Assembly: GCF_029690045.1 (NCBI RefSeq)
Contig: NZ_CP121464.1
Coordinates: forward strand, 4,464,001 to 4,528,000
Direction of reading: 5' to 3'
From: Janthinobacterium rivuli
GTDB taxonomy: Bacteria > Pseudomonadota > Gammaproteobacteria > Burkholderiales > Burkholderiaceae_D
Length of the DNA stretch: 64,000 nucleotides
Positions 27,083 through 38,313 of the stretch are shown one piece after another (the first letter of the stretch is position 1; every line of letters starts with the position of its first letter). Below the pieces are notes generated by a model. It made no database searches. It saw only the letters and a program-made list of their open reading frames with translations, and was not told the origin of the DNA. A program made the position numbers and the translations under genes.

Positions 27083-28963
27083 TTAATGCAACTGCTTATA
27101 TATCTCTTCCGCAAGTTGAGTCGAAATCCCCTCCACCGACATCAGGTCCTCGACGCTGGCGTCGACCACGCCGCGCAAGCCGCCAAAGCGCGACAACAGT
27201 TTCTGGCGGCGCTTGGCGCCGATGCCCTCGATTTCTTCCAGGCGCGAGGTCTGGCGCGTCTTGGCCCGCTTGGCGCGCATGCCGGTAATCGCAAAGCGGT
27301 GCGCCTCGTCGCGAATCTGCGCGATCAGCATCAGGGCCGCCGATTCCTTGCCCAGTTCCTGCGCCGCGCGGCCATCGACGAACAGCAGGGTTTCCAGGCC
27401 CACCTTTCGCCCGTCCCCCTTGGCCACGCCGACGATCAGGCTGATATCGAGCCCCAGCTCGGCAAACACCTGGCGCGCCATTTCGATCTGCCCCTTGCCG
27501 CCGTCGATCAGGACCACATCGGGCATCACGCCATCGCCATTCGCCACCTTTTCATAACGGCGCATGAGGACCTGGCGCATGGCCGCGTAATCGTCGCCGG
27601 GGGTGATGTCGTTGATGTTGTAGCGCCGGTATTCGCCGTTCTGCATGGCGTGGTGGTGGAACACGACGCACGAGGCCTGCGTCGCCTCGCCCTGCGTGTG
27701 GCTGATGTCGAAACACTCGACGCGCAGGCTGTCGAGGTCTTCCGTTTCGAGGCGCAACGCCTCGGCCAGCGCGCGCGTGCGCGACTGCTGCGAGCCCTGC
27801 TCGGACAACAAGCGCGCCAGCGAAATCTCGGCGCCCTTCTGCGCCATTTCCAGCCACTGGCGGCGCTGCCCCTGCGGCTGGAAGATCAGGTTGATGCGGT
27901 GACCGCACTGCTCCATCAACGCCACCATCAGGGCTGGCTGGTCGAATTCGATATTCAGGATCAGGGTGCCGGGGATGAATTTTTCCGTGTAGTGCTGGGC
28001 CAGGAAGGCGGCCAGCACTTCCACCTCGATGGCTTCCTCGGCAATCGCCGCCGCATCGCTGAGCTGGCTGGGGAAGTAGGCGCGGTCACCCAGGTGGCGT
28101 CCGCCGCGCACCATGGCCAGGTTGACGCAGGCGCGCCCGCCCTGCACCAGCACGGCGAGGATGTCGACATCGGCGTCGCCCGTCGTTTCCATGCTTTGCT
28201 GGTGCAGCACGCGCGACAGCGAGGCGATCTGGTTGCGCACCACCACGGCCTGCTCGAATTTCAGCTCGGCGGCAAACGCATGCATCTTCTTTTCCAGGTC
28301 GGCCAGCACTTCGCTTTGCCGCCCACGCAGGAAGCGCGCCGCGTTTTCCACGTCGTTCTTGTAATCTTCCTTGCTGATCAAGTCCACGCACGGCGCGCTG
28401 CAGCGGCCGATCTGGTGCAGCAGGCAGGGCCGCGTGCGGTTCGCATAGACGCTGTCTTCGCAGGTGCGGATGAGGAATACCTTCTGCAGTATCTGCATCG
28501 ATTCCTTGACGGCCCAGGAACTGGGGAACGGCCCGAAATACTGGTTTTTCTTGTCCACCGCGCCCCGGTAATACACCATGCGCGGCGCATCGCCGTTGGT
28601 GATTTTCAGATACGGGTACGACTTGTCGTCGCGGAACAGGATGTTGTAGCGCGGTTGCAGCGCCTTGATCAGGTTGTTTTCCAGGATCAGGGCTTCCGCC
28701 TCGCTGTGCGTGACGGTCGTTTCCAGGCGCGCGATGCGCTCGACCATCATGGCGATGCGGGGGCTGGCCAGGTTTTTCTGGAAGTAGCTGGAGACGCGCT
28801 TTTTCAGATCGCGCGCCTTGCCGACGTACAGCACCTTGTCAGCGGCGTCGAAATAGCGGTACACACCGGGCAGGTTCGGCAGCTTGGCGACGGTGGCCAG
28901 CACCTGCGCGCGCGGGTCGGGCGGCGTCTCCGCCAAGGAAGATTCTGGGCTTGCTTCGGTCAT
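27083..28963 (-). CDS. uvrC: Excinuclease ABC subunit C
   Basis: 626 residues from ATG 28963; a GTG six codons upstream (28981) is an alternative. N-terminal GIY-YIG nuclease ([18 protein letters not shown]), UVR motif near 200-235, the C-terminal RNase H-like nuclease ([27 protein letters not shown]) and a terminal helix-hairpin-helix ([16 protein letters not shown]). It makes both incisions in nucleotide excision repair with UvrB. The last codons use ATA and TAT, rare here, where the adjacent duplicate uses ATC and TAC. Confidence 0.97.
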   Translation of the reverse strand: MTEASPESSLAETPPDPRAQVLATVAKLPNLPGVYRYFDAADKVLYVGKARDLKKRVSSYFQKNLASPRIAMMVERIARLETTVTHSEAEALILENNLIKALQPRYNILFRDDKSYPYLKITNGDAPRMVYYRGAVDKKNQYFGPFPSSWAVKESMQILQKVFLIRTCEDSVYANRTRPCLLHQIGRCSAPCVDLISKEDYKNDVENAARFLRGRQSEVLADLEKKMHAFAAELKFEQAVVVRNQIASLSRVLHQQSMETTGDADVDILAVLVQGGRACVNLAMVRGGRHLGDRAYFPSQLSDAAAIAEEAIEVEVLAAFLAQHYTEKFIPGTLILNIEFDQPALMVALMEQCGHRINLIFQPQGQRRQWLEMAQKGAEISLARLLSEQGSQQSRTRALAEALRLETEDLDSLRVECFDISHTQGEATQASCVVFHHHAMQNGEYRRYNINDITPGDDYAAMRQVLMRRYEKVANGDGVMPDVVLIDGGKGQIEMARQVFAELGLDISLIVGVAKGDGRKVGLETLLFVDGRAAQELGKESAALMLIAQIRDEAHRFAITGMRAKRAKTRQTSRLEEIEGIGAKRRQKLLSRFGGLRGVVDASVEDLMSVEGISTQLAEEIYKQLH

Positions 28964-28987
28964 TGCTGGCTCATTGCGCACTTATAG

Positions 28988-29383
28988 TTACCCTGCTTGC
29001 TCCACGATCACAAACGCGACCGCATATTCTTCTTCATCGCTGATGGTCACTTGCGCGCTCAGCCTGTGCTTTTCCATGAACTCGGCCAGCACGCCGCTGC
29101 AGACGATCATCGGCTTGCCGCTGGGGTGGTTCAGCATCTGCGCGGCGGGCCAGGTCATCGGCATGCGCAAGCCCAGGCCGATGGCCTTGGAAAACGCCTC
29201 TTTTGCCGCGAAGCGCGTGGCGAGGAAACGCACGCCGCGCACGGCATTCCTGGCGCTGCGGGCGCGGAATTTTTCCAGCTCCTGCGGCCCCAGTATTTTT
29301 TTGGCGAAACGCTCGCCATGAAGCGCCAACGCCGCCTCGATGCGGGGTATCTTGCAGATATCGGTGCCGATGCCGTAGATCAT
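28988..29383 (-). CDS. acpS: Holo-ACP synthase
   Basis: 131 residues. Transfers 4'-phosphopantetheine from CoA to ACP. Motifs [13 protein letters not shown] (N-terminal Mg site) and [11 protein letters not shown] are intact. AAGGAGG stands before the ATG at 29383. It lies in the pdxJ-acpS-uvrC order typical of the group, 22 bp after pdxJ. Confidence 0.96.
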   Translation of the reverse strand: MIYGIGTDICKIPRIEAALALHGERFAKKILGPQELEKFRARSARNAVRGVRFLATRFAAKEAFSKAIGLGLRMPMTWPAAQMLNHPSGKPMIVCSGVLAEFMEKHRLSAQVTISDEEEYAVAFVIVEQAG

Positions 29384-29405
29384 GCTGCCTCCTTGCTATC
29401 TGTTA

Positions 29406-30167
29406 TCAGGCCCTGTGCCCGAGGCGCGTGGCCACCATGATGGCCTTCATTTCACGCACGGCATTTTCCCAGCCGACAAACACGGCATGCGCGACGATGG
29501 CGTGGCCGATGTTCAATTCAGCAATGTCGGGAATGGCGGCGATGGCCTGCACATTGGTGTAATGCAAGCCGTGGCCTGCGTTCACTTTCAAGCCGCGGCC
29601 CACGCCGAACAGCACGCCCGCCTTGATGCGCTCCAGCTCCGCCAATTGCTCGGCACCCTCGGTGTCCGCATAGCGGCCCGTGTGCAGTTCGATCACGGGC
29701 GCGCCGAGCTCGGCGGCGGCGGCGATCTGCTGCTCGTCCGCATCGATGAACAAGCTCACGCGGATGCCCTCGCCTTGCAATTGTTTCACCGCCGCCTGCA
29801 CTTCCTTGAAGTAGCGCACCACGTCCAGGCCCCCTTCGGTCGTCACTTCCGTGCGTTTTTCCGGCACCAGGCAAACGTCCGCCGGCTTGATGCGGCAGGC
29901 GAAATCGATCATCTCGGCCGTGACGGCCGCTTCCAGGTTCATGCGCGTGAGCAACTGCGGTGCGATGGCGATGACGTCCGCATCCTTGATGTGGCGGCGG
30001 TCTTCGCGCAGATGCAGGGTGATGGCGTCGGCGCCGGCCTGCTCGGCCAGCAGGCCCGCGCGGACCGGGTCCGGATAGGCGGTGCCGCGCGCATTGCGCA
30101 AGGTGGCCACGTGGTCGATATTGACGCCCAGGTCGATGACGGGGCCGGAAGGCTGCAAAAAGCTCAT
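29406..30167 (-). CDS. pdxJ: Pyridoxine 5'-phosphate synthase
   Basis: 253 residues, a TIM-barrel enzyme forming pyridoxine 5'-phosphate from deoxyxylulose phosphate and 3-amino-2-oxopropyl phosphate. [16 protein letters not shown] at the N terminus, HLREDRRHI, and the C-terminal [12 protein letters not shown] are characteristic. Cytosolic; part of the era-recO-pdxJ-acpS cluster. Confidence 0.97.
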   Translation of the reverse strand: MSFLQPSGPVIDLGVNIDHVATLRNARGTAYPDPVRAGLLAEQAGADAITLHLREDRRHIKDADVIAIAPQLLTRMNLEAAVTAEMIDFACRIKPADVCLVPEKRTEVTTEGGLDVVRYFKEVQAAVKQLQGEGIRVSLFIDADEQQIAAAAELGAPVIELHTGRYADTEGAEQLAELERIKAGVLFGVGRGLKVNAGHGLHYTNVQAIAAIPDIAELNIGHAIVAHAVFVGWENAVREMKAIMVATRLGHRA

Positions 30168-30209
30168 AGTGATGGTATCCGTAAAGTGCTGTCGTGCGGC
30201 AAACCGCCG

Positions 30210-31043
30210 CTACAGCTGCATTAAATCGATCAGTATCTGTCGCGTATTCAAGGTGGCGCCGCCCAGTTGATGGGCCAGCAAAAAGCGCATCAGCAGCTTG
30301 CTTTGCGCCTGCGTGGCCACGTCAAGATAATCTTCGCGCTCCATGTCGAGCAGGGTCTTGCCCGTGATCTTCGGCCAGGCATCGCTGGCGCGCGCCGGGC
30401 GCGGTCCGCGTTCCGGGTCGACCACGTATACCTGCCCCGCATCGACGGCCTGGCGCGTGCCCGTGCAGCGCGTCAAGTCGGCCGCCACGCCCGTTTCCTT
30501 GAGCAAGGCGCGCTCGAACTTGCGCAGCACGATGGGCGGCGGCTCATTGTGCGCCAGTTGATTCAAGGTGGCAACGTAGTGGTCGAACAGGACGGGATGG
30601 GGGTCGTCGCGCGCCAGCAATTTCACCAGCAATTCGTTCAGATAAAAGCCACACAGCAAGGCGGTCTTTTCCAGCGGCAACATGCCCCCCACCCATTCCG
30701 CGCCGGTGAGGATGCGCAGCTCGGACTTGCCCGTCCAGCCCGCCTGCAGCGGCTGGAACGTCTGCAGCACGCCGCGCAACTGCGAATGGGGCCGCTTGGC
30801 GCCCTTGGCGACGAGCGCGATGCGGCCGTATTCGCGCGTAAACACGTCGACGATGAGGCTGGTTTCTTTATGCGGATAGCTGTGCAGCACGAAGGCTGGC
30901 TGTCCCGTGACCTTGCCGTCGCGCGCGGGCGGACGGCTGCGGCGGGGCGCGGCGGATGCGGCCGGCGGCGGAATGGCCACCGGCGCAGGGACAACGATGG
31001 AGGCTGGCGCAGGATGGTGCAGCGCTGGCGTGGTGGTGCTCAT
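30210..31043 (-). CDS. recO: DNA repair protein RecO with Pro/Ala-rich N-terminal extension
   Basis: 277 residues. The conserved OB-fold begins near residue 45 ([28 protein letters not shown], quoted partly as [13 protein letters not shown]), with [10 protein letters not shown] following; helical C-terminal part. RecO loads RecA in the RecFOR pathway. The first 44 residues are a low-complexity Pro/Ala/Val tract not seen in shorter RecO proteins; since the ribosome site at 31043 is only fair, a later start cannot be excluded. Confidence 0.9.
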   Translation of the reverse strand: MSTTTPALHHPAPASIVVPAPVAIPPPAASAAPRRSRPPARDGKVTGQPAFVLHSYPHKETSLIVDVFTREYGRIALVAKGAKRPHSQLRGVLQTFQPLQAGWTGKSELRILTGAEWVGGMLPLEKTALLCGFYLNELLVKLLARDDPHPVLFDHYVATLNQLAHNEPPPIVLRKFERALLKETGVAADLTRCTGTRQAVDAGQVYVVDPERGPRPARASDAWPKITGKTLLDMEREDYLDVATQAQSKLLMRFLLAHQLGGATLNTRQILIDLMQL

Positions 31044-31071
31044 GCGTGTGGCGTCGCCCCCGGGTTGCGGA

Positions 31072-31974
31072 TTACTCGTAGCCGTAGGCGCGCAAGCCCG
31101 CCTCGTTGTCGGCCCAGCCCGACTTGACCTTGACCCAGATTTCCAGGTACACGGGGCCGCCGAACAACTTTTCCATATCCAGGCGGGCCTGGGTGGAGAC
31201 TTCCTTCAGGCGCGCGCCCTTGTTGCCGATGATCATGGATTTATGGGTATCGCGCTCGACCAGGATGGCGGCAAACACGCGGCGCAGATCGCCTTCCTGC
31301 TCGAATTTCTCGATCAGCACGGTGCTCGTGTACGGCAGTTCGTCGCCCACGAAGCGGAACAGCTTTTCGCGCACGATTTCCGAGGCGAGGAATTTTTCGC
31401 TGCGGTCGGTGATGTCGTCCGGTCCAAAGATCGGCTGGTTTTCCGGCAAGAAGCGCTTGATTTCGTTCTGCAAGCCTTCCAACTGGAAGTGCAGCTTGGC
31501 GGAAACAGGCACGATGGCGGCGAAGTCGCGCATGGCGGCAATCTTTTGCGCGAACGGCAGCAGCACGGCCTTGTCTTTCACGCGGTCTGATTTGTTGATG
31601 ACGAGAATGCACGGCACTTCCTTCGGCAGCAGGTCCATCACTTGCTGGTCGGCCGGGCCGAACGTGCCCGCCTCGATCACGTACAAAATCACGTCCGAGG
31701 AAATCAGGGTGTTCGTCACGGTCTTGTTCAGCGTCTTGTTCAGCGCGTTCGAGTGGCGCGTCTGGAAGCCAGGCGTGTCGACGTAGATGAATTGCGCGTC
31801 CGGCACCGTCTGGATACCCGTGATGCGGTGGCGCGTGGTTTGCGCCTTGCGCGAAGTGATGCTGACCTTCGCGCCGATCAGCACGTTCATCAGGGTCGAT
31901 TTGCCCACGTTCGGGCGGCCCACGATGGCGATATAGCCACAGCGGAAGTTGTCGGGCATTTTGGTGGCTGTCAT
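31072..31974 (-). CDS. era: GTPase Era
   Basis: 300 residues from ATG 31974; the frame stays open upstream inside rnc. GTPase motifs [19 protein letters not shown], followed by a KH domain with the [15 protein letters not shown] segment. Era binds the 3' end of 16S rRNA and assists 30S assembly. One base separates it from the rnc stop, the classic rnc-era coupling. Confidence 0.97.
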   Translation of the reverse strand: MTATKMPDNFRCGYIAIVGRPNVGKSTLMNVLIGAKVSITSRKAQTTRHRITGIQTVPDAQFIYVDTPGFQTRHSNALNKTLNKTVTNTLISSDVILYVIEAGTFGPADQQVMDLLPKEVPCILVINKSDRVKDKAVLLPFAQKIAAMRDFAAIVPVSAKLHFQLEGLQNEIKRFLPENQPIFGPDDITDRSEKFLASEIVREKLFRFVGDELPYTSTVLIEKFEQEGDLRRVFAAILVERDTHKSMIIGNKGARLKEVSTQARLDMEKLFGGPVYLEIWVKVKSGWADNEAGLRAYGYE

Positions 31975-31975
31975 G

Positions 31976-32791
31976 CTAGTGTCGATTCTGTTTAGTGTGA
32001 GCGGCGATCGCCGGGGCAGCCGGGGCTTGCGCGTCGTCGCTCTGGATGGTGGCAATGCCGGCCAGCTTGAGCTGGGCGGCGCGCGGTTTCGGCTTGCGGC
32101 TGGCGGCAGGCGACTTCAACAACGCCTGCTCGGCCACGTCCAGCGCCAGTTTGGCGGCGGCTTGCTCACCGGCGCGGCGGCTTCCGCCACGACCGTAGAC
32201 CTGGATATTCAATTTCGGCACCAGGCATTCGATCTCGAATTCCTGGCTGTGGGCGGCGCCGTGGGTGGCCACCACGTTGTACTGTGGCAGCGAAATTTTC
32301 TTGCTTTGCAAAAACTCCTGCAGCAGGGTCTTGGCATCCTTGCCCAGGGTTTGCGGATCGACCGAGTCGAGGATGGGGATGTAGAAGGCGCGGATCACCG
32401 TGCTGGCGGCGTCAAAACCCGTGTCGAGGAAAATCGCGCCCAGCAAGGCTTCGAGGGTGTCGGCGAGGATCGATGGGCGGCGGAAACCGCCTGATTTCAG
32501 TTCGCCTTCGCCCAGGCGCAAAAATTGCGACAATTCCAGCTTTTGCGCGATTTCATACAGCGACTGCTGTTTCACCAGATTGGCGCGCAGGCGCGACAAA
32601 TCGCCCTCGTCGATGGACTTGAAGCGTTCGTACAGGATGGACGCGACCACGCAGTTGAGGATGGAGTCGCCGAGAAATTCCAGCCGCTCGTTATGCAAAC
32701 TGCTGTGGCTACGATGCGTCAAGGCTTGCTGCAACAGGCCAGCATCCTGGAACGTATAGCCTAAACGGGTTTGCAATAACTGAAGATTCAT
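31976..32791 (-). CDS. rnc: Ribonuclease III
   Basis: 271 residues from ATG 32791 (the open frame upstream lacks conservation). Signature [11 protein letters not shown] near residue 36 with catalytic acidic residues, and a dsRNA-binding domain near 155-225. It has a C-terminal tail of about 40 residues rich in Ala, Lys and Pro. Cleaves double-stranded rRNA precursors and some mRNAs. Part of the lepA-lepB-rnc-era operon. Confidence 0.96.
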   Translation of the reverse strand: MNLQLLQTRLGYTFQDAGLLQQALTHRSHSSLHNERLEFLGDSILNCVVASILYERFKSIDEGDLSRLRANLVKQQSLYEIAQKLELSQFLRLGEGELKSGGFRRPSILADTLEALLGAIFLDTGFDAASTVIRAFYIPILDSVDPQTLGKDAKTLLQEFLQSKKISLPQYNVVATHGAAHSQEFEIECLVPKLNIQVYGRGGSRRAGEQAAAKLALDVAEQALLKSPAASRKPKPRAAQLKLAGIATIQSDDAQAPAAPAIAAHTKQNRH

Positions 32792-32865
32792 TGTTGTTTC
32801 TGTGTCATCTGAGTAATTCGGCTGGCTGCCGCGCGGGGAATCGGCGCGGCAGCCATGCGGACGGC

Positions 32866-33783
32866 TTAGTGTATGCCGCCCACTCTTTTCGGATTGCTGA
32901 AATTCATCCACACCAGGAAAGCCTTGCCGACGATGTTCTCGTTCGGCACGAAGCCCCAGTAGCGGCTGTCCGCGCTATTGTCGCGGTTGTCGCCCATCAT
33001 GAAGTAATTGCCTTGTGGCACTACACACGTAAAACCGTCTTCGTTGTAGTTGCACGCCTCCTTGTGCGGGAAATCCTTCACTTCGCGCAAATTCAACGTA
33101 GGAGCAGGCTCGTCGTTGAGGATGCGGTGGCTCACGCTCGTCAGGTTTTCTTCCAGCTGCTTGTGGTAGACCGTGCTTTCATCGTCCAGGTAGTCGTCCA
33201 GCGGCGTGTACGCCACTTCCTTGCCGTTGACCGTCAAGCGCTTGTTTTCATAGGTGATTTTATCACCGGGCACGCCGATCACGCGCTTGATATAGTCTTG
33301 CGACATATCTTTCGGGTACTTGAACACCATCACGTCGCCGCGCTGCGGATCGTTGACTTCAATGATGCGCTTGTTGACGATAGGCAGACGAATGCCATAA
33401 GTAAACTTGTTCACCAGGATCAGATCGCCCACCAGCAAGGTCGGCACCATCGAGCTCGACGGGATCTTGAACGGCTCGTACAGGAACGAGCGCAGGCAGA
33501 ACACGAGAGCGATGACGGGGAAGAAACTGCCCGAATACTCGACCCAGGTCGGCTGACGCAACAGGGCCGCCTCGATGCTGGCGCGGCTGCCGCCCGCATC
33601 GGACTTGATGCCCTCGGCGGCCAGCTTGGACTGGCGCGCATCGAATTCAGCCAGAGCGCGGTCGGCCGCCTTGCGGCGCTGCTTGGACAGATAAAACACA
33701 TCCAGGCACCAGACCAGGCCCGTCAACACCATCAGCACGAACAGGATTAAAGCGAAATTTCCTAAAATCACTTGCAGGTTCAT
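32866..33783 (-). CDS. lepB: Signal peptidase I
   Basis: 305 residues. Two N-terminal membrane helices (about 8-28 and 80-98), then the periplasmic catalytic domain: Ser in [12 protein letters not shown], Lys in [11 protein letters not shown], and [11 protein letters not shown]. Removes signal peptides from exported proteins. It starts 3 bp after lepA, so the two are coupled. Confidence 0.97.
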   Translation of the reverse strand: MNLQVILGNFALILFVLMVLTGLVWCLDVFYLSKQRRKAADRALAEFDARQSKLAAEGIKSDAGGSRASIEAALLRQPTWVEYSGSFFPVIALVFCLRSFLYEPFKIPSSSMVPTLLVGDLILVNKFTYGIRLPIVNKRIIEVNDPQRGDVMVFKYPKDMSQDYIKRVIGVPGDKITYENKRLTVNGKEVAYTPLDDYLDDESTVYHKQLEENLTSVSHRILNDEPAPTLNLREVKDFPHKEACNYNEDGFTCVVPQGNYFMMGDNRDNSADSRYWGFVPNENIVGKAFLVWMNFSNPKRVGGIH

Positions 33784-33786
33784 TGA

Positions 33787-35577
33787 TTAACCATCCACTT
33801 GTAAAATTGCCAGGAATGCCTCTTGCGGGATCTCCACGGAACCCACTTGCTTCATGCGTTTCTTACCCGCTTTTTGTTTTTCCAGCAATTTTTTCTTGCG
33901 GCTGATGTCGCCGCCATAGCACTTGGCCAGCACGTTCTTGCGCAAGGCTTTCACGTTCTCGCGCGAAATGATGTTGGCGCCGATGGTCGCCTGAATGGCC
34001 ACGTCGAACATCTGGCGCGGGATCAGTTCGCGCATCTTGGCGGCCACCTGGCGGCCACGGTACTGGCTATTCGAACGGTGGACGATGATGGCCAGCGCAT
34101 CGACTTTTTCGCTGTTGATCAGCATGTCGACCTTGACCACGTCGGCCGCGCGGTATTCCTTGAACTCGTAATCCATCGAGGCATAGCCGCGCGACGTCGA
34201 TTTCAGACGGTCGAAGAAGTCCAGCACGATCTCGGCCATCGGCATTTCATACACGAGCTTGACCTGGCGGCCGTGGTAGCTCATGTCCATCTGGATGCCG
34301 CGCTTGCCGATACACAAGGTAATCACGGAGCCGACGTATTCCTGCGGCATGTACAGATTGACCGTGACGATAGGCTCGCGCACTTCCTCGATGCGCGACG
34401 GATCGGGCATCTTCGATGGATTGTCGACGTTGATCATGGTGCCGTCGCGCTGGATCACTTCGTACACCACGGTCGGCGCCGTGGTGATCAGATCCATGTC
34501 GAATTCGCGCTCAAGGCGTTCCTGCACGATTTCCATGTGCAGCAAGCCAAGGAAGCCGCAGCGGAAGCCGAAGCCCAGCGCCTGCGACACTTCCGGCTCG
34601 TACATCAGGGCCGCGTCGTTCAATTTCAGCTTTTCCAGCGAGTCGCGCAGCGCGTCGTACTGGTTCGCTTCCACAGGGAACAGGCCGGCGAACACTTGCG
34701 GCTGCACTTCCTTGAAGCCAGGCAATGGCGCGGCGGCAGGACGGCCGGCCAGGGTGACGGTGTCGCCCACTTTCGCCGCTTTCAATTCCTTGATGCCGGC
34801 GATGATGAAACCCACCTGGCCTGCCGACAATTGCGGCAAGGATTGCGAACGGGGCGAAAACACGCCGATGTCTTCCACCAGCTGAACCGAATCGGTGGCC
34901 ATCAGGCGGATCTTGTCTTTCGGTTTCAGGGTGCCGTTGACCACGCGCACCAGCATGACCACGCCCACATAGGCGTCATACCAGGAGTCGACGATCAGCG
35001 CCTGCAGCGGCGCGTCCGGGTCGCCCTTCGGCGGCGGTACCTTGACGATCAGTTGTTCGAGCACGTCCAGCACGCCGAAGCCCGTCTTGGCCGAGCAATG
35101 CACGGCGTCGGCCGCGTCGATGCCGATCACGTCTTCGATCTCGGCAATGGCGTTCGGAGGGTCCGCGTTCGGCAAGTCGATCTTGTTCAGGACGGGCACC
35201 ACTTCCACGCCCAAGTCCAGCGCCGTGTAGCAGTTGGCCACTGTTTGCGCTTCCACGCCTTGCGACGCGTCAACGACCAGCAGCGCGCCTTCGCACGCCG
35301 ACAGCGAGCGCGACACTTCATAGCTGAAGTCGACGTGGCCCGGCGTATCGATCAGGTTCAGGTTGTAGATCTGGCCATCGCGCGCCTTGTAGTGCAAGGC
35401 CGCCGTTTGCGCCTTGATGGTAATGCCGCGCTCGCGCTCCAGATCCATCGAATCGAGCACCTGCGCCTCCATCTCGCGGTCGGACAAGCCGCCGCACAAT
35501 TGAATGATGCGGTCAGCCAGGGTCGATTTACCGTGGTCAATATGGGCGATGATGGAGAAGTTGCGTATGTTGTTCAT
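33787..35577 (-). CDS. lepA: Elongation factor 4 (LepA)
   Basis: 596 residues, the standard size. GTPase motifs [18 protein letters not shown] and NKIDLP; EF-G-like domains and the unique LepA C-terminal domain ([18 protein letters not shown]). It acts on ribosomes during translocation or initiation under stress. First gene of lepA-lepB-rnc-era on this strand. Confidence 0.98.
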   Translation of the reverse strand: MNNIRNFSIIAHIDHGKSTLADRIIQLCGGLSDREMEAQVLDSMDLERERGITIKAQTAALHYKARDGQIYNLNLIDTPGHVDFSYEVSRSLSACEGALLVVDASQGVEAQTVANCYTALDLGVEVVPVLNKIDLPNADPPNAIAEIEDVIGIDAADAVHCSAKTGFGVLDVLEQLIVKVPPPKGDPDAPLQALIVDSWYDAYVGVVMLVRVVNGTLKPKDKIRLMATDSVQLVEDIGVFSPRSQSLPQLSAGQVGFIIAGIKELKAAKVGDTVTLAGRPAAAPLPGFKEVQPQVFAGLFPVEANQYDALRDSLEKLKLNDAALMYEPEVSQALGFGFRCGFLGLLHMEIVQERLEREFDMDLITTAPTVVYEVIQRDGTMINVDNPSKMPDPSRIEEVREPIVTVNLYMPQEYVGSVITLCIGKRGIQMDMSYHGRQVKLVYEMPMAEIVLDFFDRLKSTSRGYASMDYEFKEYRAADVVKVDMLINSEKVDALAIIVHRSNSQYRGRQVAAKMRELIPRQMFDVAIQATIGANIISRENVKALRKNVLAKCYGGDISRKKKLLEKQKAGKKRMKQVGSVEIPQEAFLAILQVDG

Positions 35578-35681
35578 TAACTAATATAAGTGCGAAGTTG
35601 ACGACACTGCTTTAACAGGAATCATGGGGATCATGCTCGGGCCAAACAGGGCCAAAACCGGGCGCCCCACTCATGATGAAA

Positions 35682-35727
35682 AAAAGCGCTCCGGGCAGGA
35701 CATCTGCATGCCCAGGCGAGCGCTTTT
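35682..35727 (-). terminator. Hairpin in the lepA upstream gap
   Basis: AAAAGCGCTC (35682-35691) and GAGCGCTTTT (35718-35727) enclose an inner GGGCA/TGCCC stem; on the minus strand the structure runs into a T-tract, as a terminator for the glutaredoxin gene would. The rest of the 318-bp gap 35578-35895 presumably holds the lepA promoter; I see no gene in it. Confidence 0.7.
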
Positions 35728-35895
35728 GAAGCGACAGAAGCTGCTGCCTCGGACAGTAGCTTTTTCGACCTCCCCATTTTACCGGATTTCAGAGTAGAAA
35801 GCCCGTCTTATGAGGCCGGCACGGGGGCAAGCCGACATTTTCGGCGGTTTTCGGCACCAGAATGGTGCAATGCAGTGTCAATATTGCCATTCAAG

Positions 35896-36141
35896 CTACG
35901 CCAGGCGGCGGCGCACGGCCGCTTCGTCAAGGAAATAATGGCATAGCTCGGGCTGCGCCAGATCGCCAAACAGCACCGGCACCAGCTCATCGAAACGGGC
36001 CAGCAGCGAAGCGTCGGGCGACGCATCGATGTCGATCACGTCCACCGTGAACGGTTTTCCGGGCGGCTGCAGCAGGAGCAAGGCGTCGAGCATGTCCTGG
36101 CAAAGGTGGCAATAACTGCGGGAATAGAGGGTGAAGTGCAT
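35896..36141 (-). CDS. Glutaredoxin family protein
   Basis: 81 residues with a thioredoxin-like beta-alpha-beta start (FTLYSRSYCHLCQDM) and CxxC active site CHLC, followed by DVIDIDASP and a conserved VPVL cis-Pro region. This matches the short DUF836-type glutaredoxin often found beside degQ and lepA in Betaproteobacteria. Probable cytosolic thiol-disulfide exchange protein; partner unknown. It lies 54 bp downstream of degQ. Confidence 0.85.
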   Translation of the reverse strand: MHFTLYSRSYCHLCQDMLDALLLLQPPGKPFTVDVIDIDASPDASLLARFDELVPVLFGDLAQPELCHYFLDEAAVRRRLA

Positions 36142-36195
36142 GGCGGGCAGGATACCGCATTCCAGCTGCAGCCGGAATGCGGGATGATCACATAG

Positions 36196-37698
36196 TTACT
36201 TCGCCGACGGACGCAGCGAAACGAATTGCGCCACGTCGCCACGGCGCACCAGCACGGCCGACGTCTTCTTCGGATCGAGCTTGGCGACCAGGGCGTTGAA
36301 CTGCTTGGCGTCTTTCACGGCAACGTTGTTCAACTGCAAGATCACGTCGCCAGGCTGCAGGCCGGCCTGGGCCGCCACGCCATCGGCATCGTCGACCAGC
36401 ACGCCCGCGTCGATCTTCAATTCCTGCTTCTTGGCGGCCGGCACGTCACTGACCTTCAGCCCCAGCGCATTGACGGCTTGCGCTTCCGGCTCCTTGGCGC
36501 CCTTCTTCGCCGTTTTCTCGCTTTCGAGCTCGACGACGGTGACGGGAACATCCTGCTGCGCACCCTTGCGCCAGACGGTGATCGTGGATTTGCCGTTGAC
36601 GGCGGCGCCGCCAACCAGGCGCGGCAGGTCGGATGAACGCTCGATCTGGGCGCCGTTGAATTTCAGGATGATATCGCCCGGCTTGATGCCCGCCTTGTCG
36701 GCCGGGCCGCCCGGTTCCACCATCGATACTTGCGCGCCCTTGGCGTTCGGCAAGCCCAGCGATTCCGCCACGTCCTTGCTCACTTCGCCGATCTGTACGC
36801 CGATGCGTCCGCGCACGACCTTGCCCGTCTTTTTCAGCTGCTCGCCCACGCGCATGGCTTCATCGATGGGCACGGCAAACGAAATGCCATTGTAGGCGCC
36901 GGACAAGGTGGCGATCTGCGAATTGATGCCGATCACTTCGCCGCGCATATTGATCAAGGGACCACCGGAGTTGCCCGGGTTGACGGCCACGTCGCTCTGG
37001 ATCAGAGGCAAGTAGTCGCCCGTGTCGCGTGATTTGGCGGAAATGATGCCGGCCGTCACCGTGTTTTCCAGGTTGAACGGCGAGCCGATGGCGATGACCC
37101 ATTCGCCCACGCGGATCTTGTCCGAGTCGCCAATGGTCAGGCGCGGCAGGTTGCCGCCTTCGATTTTCAGCAGGGCCACGTCGGTGCGCGCATCGGCGCC
37201 GATCACCTTGGCCTTGAATTCGCGCTTGTCCGTCAGGGTCACGTACACCTCGTCGGCGCCGTCGACCACGTGGGCATTGCTCAGCACGTAGCCATCGGCC
37301 GAAATGATGAAGCCGGAACCGACGCCGCGCTGCACTTCCTGCTCCTGCGGCACGGCGCGGCGGCCGCCGCGTGGCGCCTGCTGGCGCGGCGTCGGCATGG
37401 CGCCGCCAAAGAAGCGGCGCAGGAATTCCTGCATTTCCTGCTCGTCCTGGCCGCCCGCGCCAGGCCCGGCGGCGCCCATCTTCAGGCGCTCGGTGGTGCG
37501 GATATTCACCACGGCCGGGCCGACGGCGTCGACCAGGTCCGAGAAATCAGGCAGTTTTATGGCGGGCACGGCGGCCTGCGCCTGTGGCGCCAGGCCCAGC
37601 ATGGTGGGAGCAAGGAAGACGCCAGCCGTACCGAACAATAAAGCGGAAAGTGTCTTCACTGAAAACGACTTGCTGGCGGCACACATGGTTTTTTTCAT
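36196..37698 (-). CDS. degQ: DegQ/MucD-type periplasmic serine endoprotease
   Basis: 500 residues. A long signal region ending in AQAA near residue 43, a trypsin-like domain with the triad in SNAHVVDG (His), RTDVALLK (Asp) and NPGNSGGPL (Ser), and two PDZ domains. A Gly/Arg-rich loop with GQDEQEMQ lies near 75-115. It degrades or refolds misfolded envelope proteins. The rpoE-rseA genes lie upstream on the same strand, so sigma-E control is expected. Confidence 0.94.
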   Translation of the reverse strand: MKKTMCAASKSFSVKTLSALLFGTAGVFLAPTMLGLAPQAQAAVPAIKLPDFSDLVDAVGPAVVNIRTTERLKMGAAGPGAGGQDEQEMQEFLRRFFGGAMPTPRQQAPRGGRRAVPQEQEVQRGVGSGFIISADGYVLSNAHVVDGADEVYVTLTDKREFKAKVIGADARTDVALLKIEGGNLPRLTIGDSDKIRVGEWVIAIGSPFNLENTVTAGIISAKSRDTGDYLPLIQSDVAVNPGNSGGPLINMRGEVIGINSQIATLSGAYNGISFAVPIDEAMRVGEQLKKTGKVVRGRIGVQIGEVSKDVAESLGLPNAKGAQVSMVEPGGPADKAGIKPGDIILKFNGAQIERSSDLPRLVGGAAVNGKSTITVWRKGAQQDVPVTVVELESEKTAKKGAKEPEAQAVNALGLKVSDVPAAKKQELKIDAGVLVDDADGVAAQAGLQPGDVILQLNNVAVKDAKQFNALVAKLDPKKTSAVLVRRGDVAQFVSLRPSAK

Positions 37699-37935
37699 GG
37701 AAAGGATCTTTTCGAATATATAAACGGATCAAAACGCGAATCAGGCAATTGCCTGCGCGCATGATTGGCCATCATGACGGCAATCCAGGGGTAAACCCAC
37801 CTGACAACGCGCATGGCAGCAACAATATATCGCAAAAGCAAGATATTGCCTGCCCACAGTGTCAATCGTACCGAAGGCCAGTGCCAAGGGGGCGAAGAGG
37901 ATGTTAAGCCTGGCATAAGATGGAAAACGCGACAG

Positions 37936-38241
37936 CTAGCGCTGCGCCAGCGGCTCGGCCACGCCCGGCGGCACGAGGGGCGGCAACGGCTCCACATGAG
38001 CTGTCCCCTCAGGCGACGGCTCCGCGGCCAGACGGCTGGCCATGCGCGCATCGAAGTGGGCGCTCAGTGCATGGCCGTACTGCTCCGAGCGCAGCACGTC
38101 ACCGATATGGCGATAGGCGTCCCAGGCCTGCCGCCCCGATGGCGTATCGAGGGCAGCAAAAGCCAGTTCGAGTTCGCTCGCCGCCAGCTCGCCATCGGCC
38201 AGGGCGGAAATAGTCTCGTGCAATCGTGTATGCGTATCCAT
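37936..38241 (-). CDS. rseA: Short RseA-like anti-sigma-E protein (N-terminal domain only)
   Basis: 101 residues from ATG 38241 (AGGA upstream). The first about 75 residues match the sigma-binding N-terminal domain of RseA (ETISALADGEL, then LAFAALDTPSGRQAWDAYRHIGD, quoted as AWDAYRHIGD). After a Pro-rich tail it stops with no transmembrane helix and no periplasmic domain, which RseA normally needs for DegS/RseP-controlled release. RseB, normally the next gene, is absent before degQ. It should still bind sigma-E; how it is released is unclear. Confidence 0.8.
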   Translation of the reverse strand: MDTHTRLHETISALADGELAASELELAFAALDTPSGRQAWDAYRHIGDVLRSEQYGHALSAHFDARMASRLAAEPSPEGTAHVEPLPPLVPPGVAEPLAQR

Positions 38242-38313
38242 GATGGGTCCTGCCATTTCAAAAGGATCGGTGCGGAAACCGGACGCAGCCATGCCAGCCT
38301 CATACTCCCCAGA

